A program made the position numbers and the translations under genes. From a virus, in IMG/VR virus record IMGVR_UViG_3300042305_000698, positions 1 to 45,089 of that record: a DNA stretch of 45,089 nucleotides, one strand, 5' to 3'. The notes beneath the pieces are model-generated. The model saw only the letters and a program-made list of their open reading frames with translations. It had not been told where the DNA came from and did no database searches. Of this stretch, positions 25,410 through 33,129 are shown one piece after another; position 1 is the first letter of the stretch, and every line of letters begins with the position of its first letter.

Positions 25410-26807
25410 CTAGAGTCGCTGGAACCACACGTTGCCCTGGACCGTGCAGCCGGGGAACGCCTCGTCCACGGCCTGCTTCACGCCTGGGAATGCGGCGTAG
25501 TCATGCCCGGCGATCCAGTGCTTCGCCTTGGGCTTCCAGGCTGCGATGTCGGCCTTCACCGACTCATAGTCATGCTCGGCATCGATGTAGACGATGTCGA
25601 ACTCGCCGTCCTTGAACTCCCCGGCGGCCCCGGGCGAGCTGTCGATGTGGGCCCTGATCGGCAGGCCCCTGATGTTTTCCAGAAAGACCTGAAACGGCTC
25701 GCCCCTGGAACCGTCGTACGCCTTGCAGCCCGCGTCGTTCGCAGATCCTTCCCACGTATCAACACAGACAACCGTGGCGCCGGCCTCGGCCATGGCGATG
25801 GCGCTCCGACCTGCCCAGGAGCCGACTTCGCACACCCGGGGAGACACGCCCGTCACATTGCGGTGCCGCGCAACCAGGGCTTTGAGCGCCTCCAGGTCTT
25901 CAGCAGGCGTATCCATGCCCATGCCATCGAAAGGCCGCTCCAACTTGGCCTTCATGGAATCAGGCATGCGCATGTCCACAATGGCCGTGCCGGGCTCGTA
26001 GTTCCCGGACCAACAGTCACGGAGCTTCTTGCTTACCCCGCTGGCAGGAATGCCGACAGGCTTGCCGACGCACTTCGGCTTCCAGTGACCGGCCCAGGCG
26101 TCCCAGTTGCAGTAGACCGGGTTGTAGCCCAGCTTTTGCGCTCCGACGAGCGACAGGTCCCGAGTTTGGGTAACGTCCTCAGTCGATGCCTTCTCCGCAG
26201 CAAACCGATCCTTCCACTCGTAGTAGAACCAGGGCTTGTCTTCCTCGGTCTTGGGCTCGGTTAGCTCAAAGGCCCGCATGTCGTACATGATCAGGCCCGT
26301 GGGAAGGGCGGCGCACTCCTGGATGCCGGCCATCCTCACGGCAGTGTGGCGGTCGTACATCTCCAACTGGAAGTCGGGATTGGCATTGTGGCTCTGCGTG
26401 TTCTGCCAGCGGAACACGTACACGCACTCCACTGGGGGAGGGCCGCAATACGGCGCCCCGATGACGCAAGGGCCCTTGTGGTAGTGCTTCACCAGGAAAT
26501 CGAACGAGGACTCAAAGAACGGCTTGGCCTCGGGGTGCCCAGCATTGACATCGGGCTTCATGTCCGAGTCGATCATCACCAGCACATCGACGCCGTACTG
26601 CCGGGCCATGAGAACCGCCCGGTTGCGGGTCATGGTGATCGGGGTGTCTGCCAGATTCCAAACCCGAATCTGGTCTACGCGGTCGTCCCGCGAGAGCGAG
26701 TTGACGAGCGGCACCATCCACTCGCGAACGTCAGGCACCTCGGAGGAGATGCCGCCGTTTCCGCCGTACGAAAAAGTACAGAATCCGACGTTGAACTTTT
26801 GCTGCAT
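25410..26807 (-). CDS. Glycosyltransferase-like / class I methyltransferase fusion protein
   Basis: A 465-residue two-domain enzyme. Residues 5-280 look like a GT-A type glycosyltransferase: strands and TRNRAVLMARQYGVDVLVMIDSD with a DSD motif at 80-82 for metal and sugar nucleotide, then GPCVIGAPY, and a QECAALPTGLIMYDMRAFE segment typical of the acceptor side. Residues 300-465 are a SAM-dependent methyltransferase: EVGSWAGRSAIAMAEAG (327 onward), VVCVDTWEGS, and DIVYIDAEHDYESVKADI, as in the Methyltransf_24 group. The target could be a capsid, host envelope glycan or modified DNA; it is not evident. A sigma70-type promoter lies directly upstream. Confidence 0.72.
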   Translation of the reverse strand: MQQKFNVGFCTFSYGGNGGISSEVPDVREWMVPLVNSLSRDDRVDQIRVWNLADTPITMTRNRAVLMARQYGVDVLVMIDSDMKPDVNAGHPEAKPFFESSFDFLVKHYHKGPCVIGAPYCGPPPVECVYVFRWQNTQSHNANPDFQLEMYDRHTAVRMAGIQECAALPTGLIMYDMRAFELTEPKTEEDKPWFYYEWKDRFAAEKASTEDVTQTRDLSLVGAQKLGYNPVYCNWDAWAGHWKPKCVGKPVGIPASGVSKKLRDCWSGNYEPGTAIVDMRMPDSMKAKLERPFDGMGMDTPAEDLEALKALVARHRNVTGVSPRVCEVGSWAGRSAIAMAEAGATVVCVDTWEGSANDAGCKAYDGSRGEPFQVFLENIRGLPIRAHIDSSPGAAGEFKDGEFDIVYIDAEHDYESVKADIAAWKPKAKHWIAGHDYAAFPGVKQAVDEAFPGCTVQGNVWFQRL

Positions 26808-26830
26808 GCTACACCTCGGGGGGGTGGTGT

Positions 26831-26859
26831 ATTTTAGTACATAGGTGAACGGATGTCAA
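26831..26859 (-). promoter_or_regulatory. Sigma70-type promoter within the late block
   Basis: On the minus strand TTGACA (26854-26859) and TAAAAT (26831-26836) are separated by exactly 17 bases, an excellent housekeeping promoter. Transcription should begin near 26824, with GAGGTG and the ATG of the glycosyltransferase-methyltransferase gene some 20 bases further. It lets that gene, and perhaps terminase and portal, be expressed independently of late transcription from upstream. Confidence 0.75.
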
Positions 26860-26873
26860 TCATAAAGCCATGG

Positions 26874-27605
26874 CTATCGCCACATCGTCGGCGATCCGCC
26901 CGCGAGCCCGGCGTCGGCAATGGCTCGGCGTGGATCTAGCCTTGGAGCCATGCCCCATGTCGGCGGAGGCGTCCGGCCGCCATTGTTAAAGGCCATCTGG
27001 CGCATCATGTTCTGATTCTGCATCTGCTCCACCATAGCCATCCGCTCGCCAAACGGGTCCGTCGTCTGGCCCCACGGCGTGCGAGCCGGGCCCATGGCAA
27101 ACGGGGGCGGCCGATTGTCGGCGGGCTGGCTGGCGAAACTCCCGCGAGGATCACCGGAAAACGACGTTCTGGGCTGCGGATTGAAGCCACGCGATGTGGC
27201 AACCCCGCTCCCATAGCCCGCAGACGGATCGTAGGGCGTGCCTGGGTTCGGCTGCTGAATCGGCTGCGCCTGCCCTGGGTCGGACATGCGCGAGTCGCCC
27301 CAGTAACCGCCGTTGTGAGCCCAACGAGGATCGTTGAACGCACCGCCGAGCGTTTGCTTGCGGCTGGACGGATCATAACCGTCGCCAACAGCCGGATTGA
27401 AGCCGCCGCCAAAGCCAGAAGACGCCTTCGGCTGCGCCCGACTTCGGTTTGTGGATGGCGTGGACCACTGCGAGCCGTTCCATCGCGTGCCGGCGGAGCG
27501 GCTTGGAGTGTATGCCGACTGCCCCTGCATAGGTTGTGTAGGGCCGCCCTGCCAAGAACCGCCGAAGGGGCGCTGTTGGCCCGCCGGACGAAACATGCTC
27601 GTCAT
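26874..27605 (-). CDS. Gly/Pro/Gln-rich, probably disordered phage protein
   Basis: A 243-residue protein of low complexity with many Gly, Pro, Gln, Ser and Trp (GGSWQGGPTQPMQGQSAYTP, GAFNDPRWAHNGGYWGDS) and one Met/Gln-rich helix (ERMAMVEQMQNQNMMRQMAF) near residue 195. No domain, signal or membrane segment was seen. Its ATG overlaps the stop of the 52-residue gene (ATGA). The gene after it has its own promoter. By position it could be a minor head or core protein, but this is not shown. Confidence 0.45.
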   Translation of the reverse strand: MTSMFRPAGQQRPFGGSWQGGPTQPMQGQSAYTPSRSAGTRWNGSQWSTPSTNRSRAQPKASSGFGGGFNPAVGDGYDPSSRKQTLGGAFNDPRWAHNGGYWGDSRMSDPGQAQPIQQPNPGTPYDPSAGYGSGVATSRGFNPQPRTSFSGDPRGSFASQPADNRPPPFAMGPARTPWGQTTDPFGERMAMVEQMQNQNMMRQMAFNNGGRTPPPTWGMAPRLDPRRAIADAGLAGGSPTMWR

Positions 27606-27760
27606 TCCTCCCTCTCCGTTCCCATGCCAGTCCCGTAGATCATCCGCAGCCGCTCCGCATCGGCGCTTGGCGCCTCTGCCCTAGCCTCGGCGATGAGCTG
27701 CCGCAAGAACTCCAGGTTTTGGATGGCGGGCTCGGACATGAGCATCAGTAGTTCGTTCAT
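27602..27760 (-). CDS. 52-residue helical protein, unknown
   Basis: A small gene reading MNELLMLMSEPAIQNLEFLR and then LIAEARAEAPSADAERL, a mostly helical acidic peptide. Its TGA overlaps the next ATG (ATGA). It has no strong ribosome binding site, because the terminator hairpin stands just before its ATG (T-run at 27763-27766), so its expression would need read-through or an unseen start. This arrangement is unusual for a real gene but the protein pattern and coupled stop support it. Confidence 0.45.
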   Translation of the reverse strand: MNELLMLMSEPAIQNLEFLRQLIAEARAEAPSADAERLRMIYGTGMGTEREE

Positions 27761-27762
27761 GG

Positions 27763-27796
27763 AAAAGGCCGCCGGCCAGTTGCCCAGCCGGCGGCC
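27763..27796 (-). terminator. Rho-independent terminator after the capsid genes
   Basis: On the minus strand GGCCGCCGGC and GCCGGCGGCC form a perfect ten-base stem with a ten-base loop (27767-27796), directly followed by TTTTCC. It lies 38 bases after the decoration-like gene. It would end or reduce the scaffold-capsid transcript and so set those genes apart in dosage from packaging and tail genes, which have at least one promoter of their own. Confidence 0.75.
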
Positions 27797-27833
27797 CCCC
27801 CCGACGCCCCCAGGAGGGGCGAACTTTCAATCA

Positions 27834-28427
27834 TCAGGCGACGTTCGTACGGACGATGGCCAGGATCGCCGAGCCGTTGGTGGTGCCGGCCGAGCAGGCG
27901 TAGCCGATCACGCCGAGTCCGGCGTTGTCAGCACCCGTCGTCGCAGCACCCACCGTGGTGGGCGTCACGCGGCCAGCAGTCGTCGCACCCGACGTTGCCG
28001 CCGTGATCGCCGCCAGCCGGTCGCCCACCGCCACCGCAGTGCCCGAGAGAGCCCCCGACACCTCGGTCGGGCCGTCCACGGTCACCCAGAACACATCGTT
28101 CGACGCCACGCCGGCCGAGGGGAGGAACTCGTCCACCACGCCGACGAACTCATTGCCGCCCACGGCAGCGTAGCCATCGACCGCCGAGAACACCGCCGTG
28201 CCGGCCGTGTCCCTGGCAAAACGGACCACCCGCCTCGGGAGGAGCGCGCCGCCCGAGGCATTGCGAACCGCCACGCACTTCTTCACCCGGTTGCTGCGAA
28301 TCACACCGCTGGTGGGATTCACGTCCGGGAACACCTTAACCGTGCCCACCCAGCCCTTGCCGTCGTCGGTGGACGACACGCCGAGCGTCTGACCCAGGCT
28401 GAAGGGAGGATCAACGTACAGACTCAT
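27834..28427 (-). CDS. Capsid decoration-like protein
   Basis: A 197-residue protein directly downstream of the major capsid gene. It is beta-rich: VGTVKVFPDVNPTSGVIRS, KKCVAVRNASGGALLPRRVVRF, DGYAAVGGNEFVGVVDEFLP, DVFWVTVDGPTEV and a C-terminal GLGVIGYACSAGTTNGSAILAIV. The sequence pattern (VRN-S-G, P-G-VV, WVxxxGPxEVx) resembles DUF2190-like and other head decoration or stabilisation proteins. Role: binds the outside of the mature capsid; inferred from position and fold pattern. Confidence 0.6.
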   Translation of the reverse strand: MSLYVDPPFSLGQTLGVSSTDDGKGWVGTVKVFPDVNPTSGVIRSNRVKKCVAVRNASGGALLPRRVVRFARDTAGTAVFSAVDGYAAVGGNEFVGVVDEFLPSAGVASNDVFWVTVDGPTEVSGALSGTAVAVGDRLAAITAATSGATTAGRVTPTTVGAATTGADNAGLGVIGYACSAGTTNGSAILAIVRTNVA

Positions 28428-28446
28428 CTCTCATATTCTCCTTAGA

Positions 28447-29559
28447 TCAGACAACGAGCTTGAAGAAGTTACGCGGGCTCTTGAACTTGAGGTTGCCCAA
28501 CGTGGACACAACGTAGCGGTACTGCTGGGTGATCTCGTCGTAAAACGGACCCTCGCTCACCATGAGCTGGTTTTCCATGCAGAGGAGTTCGACGTTCCCG
28601 ACCGCCAGGCCGTAGCCCGTGTTGGCGGGAACACTACCCTCGCTGCCGACCTCCACGCCGTCGAACTCAAACACATCCGTGAAGCCGTAGCTCCGCAGAC
28701 CGTTGGTCCGGCTGACGATCACACGCTCCTTGGCGTCCAGCGTGTTGAGGAAGTCGATGAACAGACGCCGGTCCAGGAGGACCATATCGACCTGATCCTC
28801 CTTGGTGTCGTTCCGGCGGGTCTGGTGGATCGCCTCACGCAGAGCCTTGGCGCAGTTGTCCTTCCAGGAGCTGGCACCGAAGTAGGACGAGTCCGCGTTC
28901 ACAACGATGGGGCTGAAGAAGTCGAACTCGGGATCGACCTTGCCGGACGGCCACATCGACACCGCATCCGCCGAGCCGCCGTACGCACCCAGGACGGTCG
29001 AAAGACCGGCGTAGGAGTCGTTCGGGTAGTAGAACGGGTCCGCAGCGTTGACCGAGCGGGCCGTCGCACCAGCCGCAGTGGAATCAATCGTCTGGGTCGC
29101 GCCCATGAACGATTCGATGCCGTGGAACCGCAGCTCGTTGCCGGACGCATAGCCGTCCTGCACCCACTCCTTGGACAGGTACTGCTCCATCGACGTGAGC
29201 AGACGGCTCGCCATCTTGCCGGCCACGTTGACCAGCGCCTGGGCGTTGCGATTCTCAAGCATTTCACGCTTGTAGATCGCGTCAGTCACCTGCGCGCCAC
29301 GGTACTCAAGCTCGGCCTTCTTCCAGAGGTTCTCTCTGCTGAAGTTGCGAGGAGTCTCACCGTTGTTACCCGAAGGGGTATGGTTCCGGTACTGGATTTC
29401 CCAGTCGAAGCCGCGACCGCTCATGTTGGTGCGGATCTGACCGGCACCCTCAAGCGCGGCGAAGAACTTGTACTTGCGGAGCGAGGCAATTTCCTCTTCC
29501 CGCAAGTGGTTGGTGATCGTAGTGGCAATTGACCTCGCCCAATCAACGCTGCTGCTCAT
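28447..29559 (-). CDS. Major capsid protein
   Basis: A 370-residue protein following the scaffold-like gene by one base. It has the expected E-loop style beginning (HLREEEIASLRKYKFFAALEG, SGRGFDWEIQYRNHTPSGNN), a spine helix (MLENRNAQALVNVAGKMASRLL), NDTKEDQVDMVLLDRRLFIDFLN in the P domain, and a C-terminal A-domain with GVEVGSEGSVPANTGYGLAV. It resembles podovirus-like HK97-fold coat proteins that co-occur with separate scaffolds. The best ribosome binding site upstream is GAGTGA. Confidence 0.75.
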   Translation of the reverse strand: MSSSVDWARSIATTITNHLREEEIASLRKYKFFAALEGAGQIRTNMSGRGFDWEIQYRNHTPSGNNGETPRNFSRENLWKKAELEYRGAQVTDAIYKREMLENRNAQALVNVAGKMASRLLTSMEQYLSKEWVQDGYASGNELRFHGIESFMGATQTIDSTAAGATARSVNAADPFYYPNDSYAGLSTVLGAYGGSADAVSMWPSGKVDPEFDFFSPIVVNADSSYFGASSWKDNCAKALREAIHQTRRNDTKEDQVDMVLLDRRLFIDFLNTLDAKERVIVSRTNGLRSYGFTDVFEFDGVEVGSEGSVPANTGYGLAVGNVELLCMENQLMVSEGPFYDEITQQYRYVVSTLGNLKFKSPRNFFKLVV

Positions 29560-29560
29560 C

Positions 29561-30577
29561 TCAAATCACTCCATCGGTTACGAGCTGGCCTCTTAGCCGC
29601 TCTTCAAAACTCATCCGCTGGCGAGGTGCCCGCGGCTCAGTAGTTCCGGCACTGCGATTCGGGGTCCGAGTTGCACGCTCCCGGAGGAACTGCATGTTCT
29701 GTTGTGCCACTGGGTCAGCAGGCGGGGGTGCCACTGGCGCGGGTGGCGCTGCATAACCCTGCGCCATGGGCGGCGCGGTCTGCATCTGCTGGTAACGCAG
29801 ATTCAGGAGGTCCCGCTGGAGCATGCCAGTTGCGTACTGCCAGCGGGCCTCGGGCGAGCCGATGCCCATCTCCTGGGCCTGCTGGATGTACGCCTGGATC
29901 GCCTGACCCTCCCGGGAGACAGACCCGTCCTGGTTGTAGAGCCAGTCGGAGTTCTGCTGCTCCAGGCTCTGAACGTAGTTCTGGGCCTTGTACTGGCCGA
30001 GGTGCTGTTCGACCAGCTCCTTGGCCTTCTGCATCGCAACGTCTTCGATGAACGGCTTCAGCGTGTTCTCGGGGTCCGTGACGAACTTGCGAGCGAAGTT
30101 GGCCGTGTAGTCCTGGTACTGGCGAAGCGCCTCGCGAGCGTGCAGCGGGGCGTTGGGATCGATGATCTCCTTGCCGGTCTGCGGATCGCGGATGATGTAG
30201 GACTTCAGGCTGTCATCGACGGCGGGCGGGTTCCACCACTTCGGCTTTTCGGCCGGCTTGGGCTGGGCGGCCTCGGCCTGCGACTTCCTCCACGCCTCAA
30301 ACTCACGCTGGTTGCGGAGATACTCCTGGGCGTAGGGGACAACCTGCTGGTACTGCTGAAGCTGACGCTGCGACTCCAGGTATCCCTGACGGGACTGGTA
30401 CAGGTCACGGGCGATGGATAGATCGTCCTGGCCGGCGTACTCGGGGAGATGGCGGAATGCCTCGTATGGCGTGGTGAACCCACTGCCCGAATCCGGCGCG
30501 GCTTCCGCAACAGGCGCAGTGTCAACCGGGGCAGAAGCCTCGGGAGCGCCAAGCGATTCGATCTGATCTTCGGCCAT
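29561..30577 (-). CDS. Scaffolding protein
   Basis: A 338-residue acidic, helical, Gln/Pro-rich protein just upstream of the capsid gene, the typical place for a scaffold. It has long charged helices (ARDLYQSRQGYLESQRQLQQ, QEYLRNQREFEAWRKSQAEA, AMQKAKELVEQHLGQYKAQN), a proline segment (EKPKWWNPPAV), and a basic C terminus (ERLRGQLVTDG) of the kind that binds coat protein. It should guide procapsid assembly and then leave. No protease domain was seen. An ATG with GGAAGG upstream is the chosen start. Confidence 0.7.
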   Translation of the reverse strand: MAEDQIESLGAPEASAPVDTAPVAEAAPDSGSGFTTPYEAFRHLPEYAGQDDLSIARDLYQSRQGYLESQRQLQQYQQVVPYAQEYLRNQREFEAWRKSQAEAAQPKPAEKPKWWNPPAVDDSLKSYIIRDPQTGKEIIDPNAPLHAREALRQYQDYTANFARKFVTDPENTLKPFIEDVAMQKAKELVEQHLGQYKAQNYVQSLEQQNSDWLYNQDGSVSREGQAIQAYIQQAQEMGIGSPEARWQYATGMLQRDLLNLRYQQMQTAPPMAQGYAAPPAPVAPPPADPVAQQNMQFLRERATRTPNRSAGTTEPRAPRQRMSFEERLRGQLVTDGVI

Positions 30578-30653
30578 GATTCCTAGTTACCTTCCGGGGG
30601 GAAAAGGTCTTCTAGGAGTTAAATGGCACCGCAAGGGACTTTTTGTTCCAGAG

Positions 30654-31232
30654 CTATGGCCGACGCAGGATGCGTATGGAATCTTCCACGCCTGGGAACA
30701 GCAAATAGTTAGCCGCCCCAGGCTCCGTTGTCATCTCATCCACCCATCGGCCGCCCAGCACACCGTGTTCACGCAACGCCTCGGATGCGCGACGGCCAGC
30801 CTCGTAGCGCCCGAGCCGCCCTGCGCCGTCTCCCACGTTGTGAGCGCGCAGCAGGCTCTGATAGGCGAGGTGGGCCTGCCCGTCCCGACGCATCATTTCC
30901 GCGAAAGCGTCTTGTTTCCACTTGTTGTCTGGTGCGGACTTTACGGCTTGGGCGAACCGATCAAGCAGGTCGCCCTGGGATCGAACGGGCGAATACCAGT
31001 CCGCGATTGAGCGGCGTGGCACATCGATCTCTACCGCCAGGGGCTCTCCGTACCACCTGGACAAGGCGCGGTCTTCTGAGAAGTAGTACCCGTGCCCTTC
31101 CGCCGTGCCGTTGGAACTACCTATGCGGCGCGGGTCCAGGCCGCGGGCCAGAACGTCTTCCGGGTGAGGGGTCCCGTGAAACGCGCGGATCGTCTGGCGA
31201 ACCCGGCCCCCGAGTGCGTCTAGCTTGCCCAT
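30654..31232 (-). CDS. Polyvalent-type ADP-ribosyltransferase-like protein
   Basis: A 192-residue protein. The N terminus shows RAFHGTPHPEDVLARGLDP (FHGT 18-21), the expected NAD-pocket H-x-T strand, followed by EGHGYYFSED (46-54) with the aromatic/Y motif and a Ser-Glu-Asp turn. The C-terminal part has LREHGVLGGRWVDE (153-166) and NYLLFPG (175-181), matching the end of ART-PolyVal domains of phage polyvalent proteins (GI-GIR-D and NYVVFD). Such ART domains are usually delivered into the host cell and modify host proteins. The pattern supports the fold; catalysis is not shown. It overlaps the 292-residue gene by one base. Confidence 0.68.
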   Translation of the reverse strand: MGKLDALGGRVRQTIRAFHGTPHPEDVLARGLDPRRIGSSNGTAEGHGYYFSEDRALSRWYGEPLAVEIDVPRRSIADWYSPVRSQGDLLDRFAQAVKSAPDNKWKQDAFAEMMRRDGQAHLAYQSLLRAHNVGDGAGRLGRYEAGRRASEALREHGVLGGRWVDEMTTEPGAANYLLFPGVEDSIRILRRP

Positions 31233-32110
31233 CAGTAGTCCAGGTTCAGGAGTTCGCGGATGGACTCACCGGCCTCTTGGGCCTTGCGCATCCCATAGGG
31301 AACTGTGGAGAAAGAGGTCCCGATGCCGTAGTCCCAGCCAAGTTCTTTGAGGGCCTGGAGGTTCTTGCCGGCACGGGAGAGTTTGGCTGCGCTCCCAAGA
31401 CCAGAGAGCGGATCGATGGTGGCGTCCATCAGGTCACCCAAGAGGGGCGCATCGACTCCGGCCTGCGCCAGGAATGCTCGGCCCTCCAGTTGGTCGGGCT
31501 CATACTGGGACTGGATGAACTGATCGCCCGCTTGCGGTTGCAGGTTTCTCCAGGATGGGGTCATTTGGTCCCGCATGTCCTGGAGGTCGCGCCATCGGGA
31601 GGTGTTCTTGGGGAGAATGCCGAGCGATTCCGTGGACATCCCCGGCAGGCCGACAAGCATCGGCGCGTCAAGCGGAGCCGTGAGCGTGTTCACCGACTTG
31701 GCAAACTGCTCCGGTGCATCAGGGTATGGCTTCCCTTCAGGATCGACCTTGTTGGCCAGCATCTGCCCGGTGGCATAGACCGCACTCGGGAGCGATTGCA
31801 TCCACACGGCCGTGTTCCAAAGCGGGTGATCTTGGCCGTAGGGCTCGTACGGGCTCTCCATGCTCTTCAGGTCGTCGCGGAGAACGATAGTGCCTTGCCC
31901 GAGGCTGGCGCGGTCTCGGTGGTTTGGGATTTCCTCCTCCAGCCTTCGGAGGAAGTGCGCCCTGCGACGATCCTGGTCGTACCGCTCGGGGTTCTTGGTG
32001 CGGTAGTTCAGGAAATCTACGGGAGGCCAGCTAGTCGGCTTGGACTGCGGCAGGGCGTCGGTCTCCGCGGCCAGACGGCGGAGGATGGCGTCGTAGTTCT
32101 CGCTCACCAC
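31232..32110 (-). CDS. Helical internal-protein-like partner of the ART-like gene
   Basis: A 292-residue protein, unrecognised as a whole. It has a basic N terminus (ERYDQDRRRAHFLRRLEEEI), a Trp/Pro-rich middle (HPLWNTAVWMQSLPSAVYA), a segment LLGDLMDATIDPLSGLGSAA near residue 230 and AGKNLQALKELGWDYG. The DPLS motif is shared with the 1196-residue ejection-type protein, hinting at a related capsid-internal role and perhaps co-delivery with the ART-like protein. Chosen start is ATG at 32110, which overlaps the 84-residue gene by seven bases. Confidence 0.5.
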   Translation of the reverse strand: MVSENYDAILRRLAAETDALPQSKPTSWPPVDFLNYRTKNPERYDQDRRRAHFLRRLEEEIPNHRDRASLGQGTIVLRDDLKSMESPYEPYGQDHPLWNTAVWMQSLPSAVYATGQMLANKVDPEGKPYPDAPEQFAKSVNTLTAPLDAPMLVGLPGMSTESLGILPKNTSRWRDLQDMRDQMTPSWRNLQPQAGDQFIQSQYEPDQLEGRAFLAQAGVDAPLLGDLMDATIDPLSGLGSAAKLSRAGKNLQALKELGWDYGIGTSFSTVPYGMRKAQEAGESIRELLNLDY

Positions 32111-32358
32111 TTCACCCGATCAGCCCAATACGCCGCAGACATTTTGCCCTTGGCGATGTTCTCGGCGTGCCGGGCCTTAAACGCTTCGTTCCTGGCACTG
32201 CCATCGGGCGAGCCTTCGACGCCCTGCTGGCCGAAGCGAATGAGCTTCTCTTGGTCGCCGGCCTTCGCCAGAACCATGTGCGACTTCTCCGGGTGATTCG
32301 GAGTGCGCACCGGACGATTGGGAATGAGCTTCCGAATCTTGTCGCCTTCAGCGTCCAT
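32104..32358 (-). CDS. Small conserved phage protein with RFGQQG / RHAENI / AYWADRVKW pattern
   Basis: An 84-residue basic protein. KSHMVLAKAGDQEKLIRFGQQG, then NEAFKARHAENIAKG and AAYWADRVKW match a small family found across many tailed phages (pattern K-x-V-x-FG-x-x-G, F-x-A-RH, YW-x-x-x-W), thought to be associated with virion or head assembly; the function is unknown. Ribosome binding site GAGGAGG precedes ATG. It overlaps the 292-residue gene by seven bases. Confidence 0.65.
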   Translation of the reverse strand: MDAEGDKIRKLIPNRPVRTPNHPEKSHMVLAKAGDQEKLIRFGQQGVEGSPDGSARNEAFKARHAENIAKGKMSAAYWADRVKW

Positions 32359-32404
32359 CAGTCCTCCTCTTCAGGACCAAGAATCATCCAGAAGGGGCTC
32401 ATGG

Positions 32405-32701
32405 TCAGTAGATGGCCCCACCGCGGAACACCGCCCGGGGGGCCGGGCCGGAGGGCTGGACCTGCCGGCGGGCCTCTTGGATGCGGGCCAGCAGGGAGTC
32501 CAGCTCCATCTGCTTCATCTGCTTCTGGTGGTCCATCTGCCGCAGCTCGGCGGCGAGGGCGACACGGCGGTCGTTCTCTTCGCCGATTGCGTCCGTGGTC
32601 TGGTTGATCATGCCGGCCAGGTGCCGCCCCTGCTGGGCAGCCATCGCCTGGCCCATGTTGAATCCGCTGCGGGCCATTTCGGCCCCATGGTTACCAAACA
32701 T
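32405..32701 (-). CDS. Helical 98-residue phage protein, unknown
   Basis: A 98-residue protein with a long amphipathic helix or coiled coil (GQAMAAQQGRHLAGMINQTT, NDRRVALAAELRQMDHQ, QMKQMELDSLLARIQEARRQ), and a Pro/Gly tail. No family is recognised. A 46-base gap separates it from the 84-residue gene, and 14 bases from the gene upstream. A minor assembly or internal scaffold role is possible but unproved. Confidence 0.5.
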   Translation of the reverse strand: MFGNHGAEMARSGFNMGQAMAAQQGRHLAGMINQTTDAIGEENDRRVALAAELRQMDHQKQMKQMELDSLLARIQEARRQVQPSGPAPRAVFRGGAIY

Positions 32702-32715
32702 CTGCGTTCCTCCCT

Positions 32716-33129
32716 CTACTTGCTATTGCCCTTTTTCCTTGAGATACGACAAGCCTGCCTGACCAGAATCCTCCCGGCAGCACGCAAGAAGGGAAGCTTC
32801 CTACCCTTGGCGGTCTGCTCCATCACATCAACGATCTCTTCGATGTGATCCAGACTCTCCTGCCCCCAGGCGTCCATCTTCCAGGCCATCTTGTTACACC
32901 CACAGGTCGGGGAGGCGTGGATGCCGATCTTGGCTAGGAGGGCTTTAAGTTCCGTGCCGGGGCCGGAAGTCGAATTTAGATTTGTTGCTTGTATAGGGGG
33001 GAATGCCGAGATGTCTGCCATGACGGTCGCCCCGTCGTCTCGGGTCACGTACTGCGCACATTCCTCCGGTGGCATGCCGGATTGCTTGCAGCGGGCGTCA
33101 AACCATCGTCGGGTACAGGTTCTGATCAT
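32716..33129 (-). CDS. Conserved phage protein with TCGCNK motif
   Basis: A 137-residue protein. The middle reads GPGTELKALLAKIGI, then TCGCNKMAWKMDAWGQ, a pattern (G-G-T-LK-L---GI, C-C-N-A--M--WG) I associate with small conserved proteins in the structural regions of tailed phages; function unknown. Two cysteines of the C-x-C and two more in the N terminus could hold zinc. Its C terminus is basic (RKKGNSK). It starts in a TGATG overlap with the cysteine-rich gene upstream, the first gene of the late block. Confidence 0.55.
   Translation of the reverse strand: MIRTCTRRWFDARCKQSGMPPEECAQYVTRDDGATVMADISAFPPIQATNLNSTSGPGTELKALLAKIGIHASPTCGCNKMAWKMDAWGQESLDHIEEIVDVMEQTAKGRKLPFLRAAGRILVRQACRISRKKGNSK

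Noticed and set aside
27815-27840. CTGATGA followed by GAAA on the minus strand near the end of the decoration-like gene
   Set aside because: Stem II would have no base pairs and neither stem I nor a GUC with stem III can be drawn.
30728-32296. 522-codon plus-strand frame opposite the ART-like and partner genes
   Set aside because: Low-complexity antisense frame; the minus-strand genes have family patterns and coupled starts.
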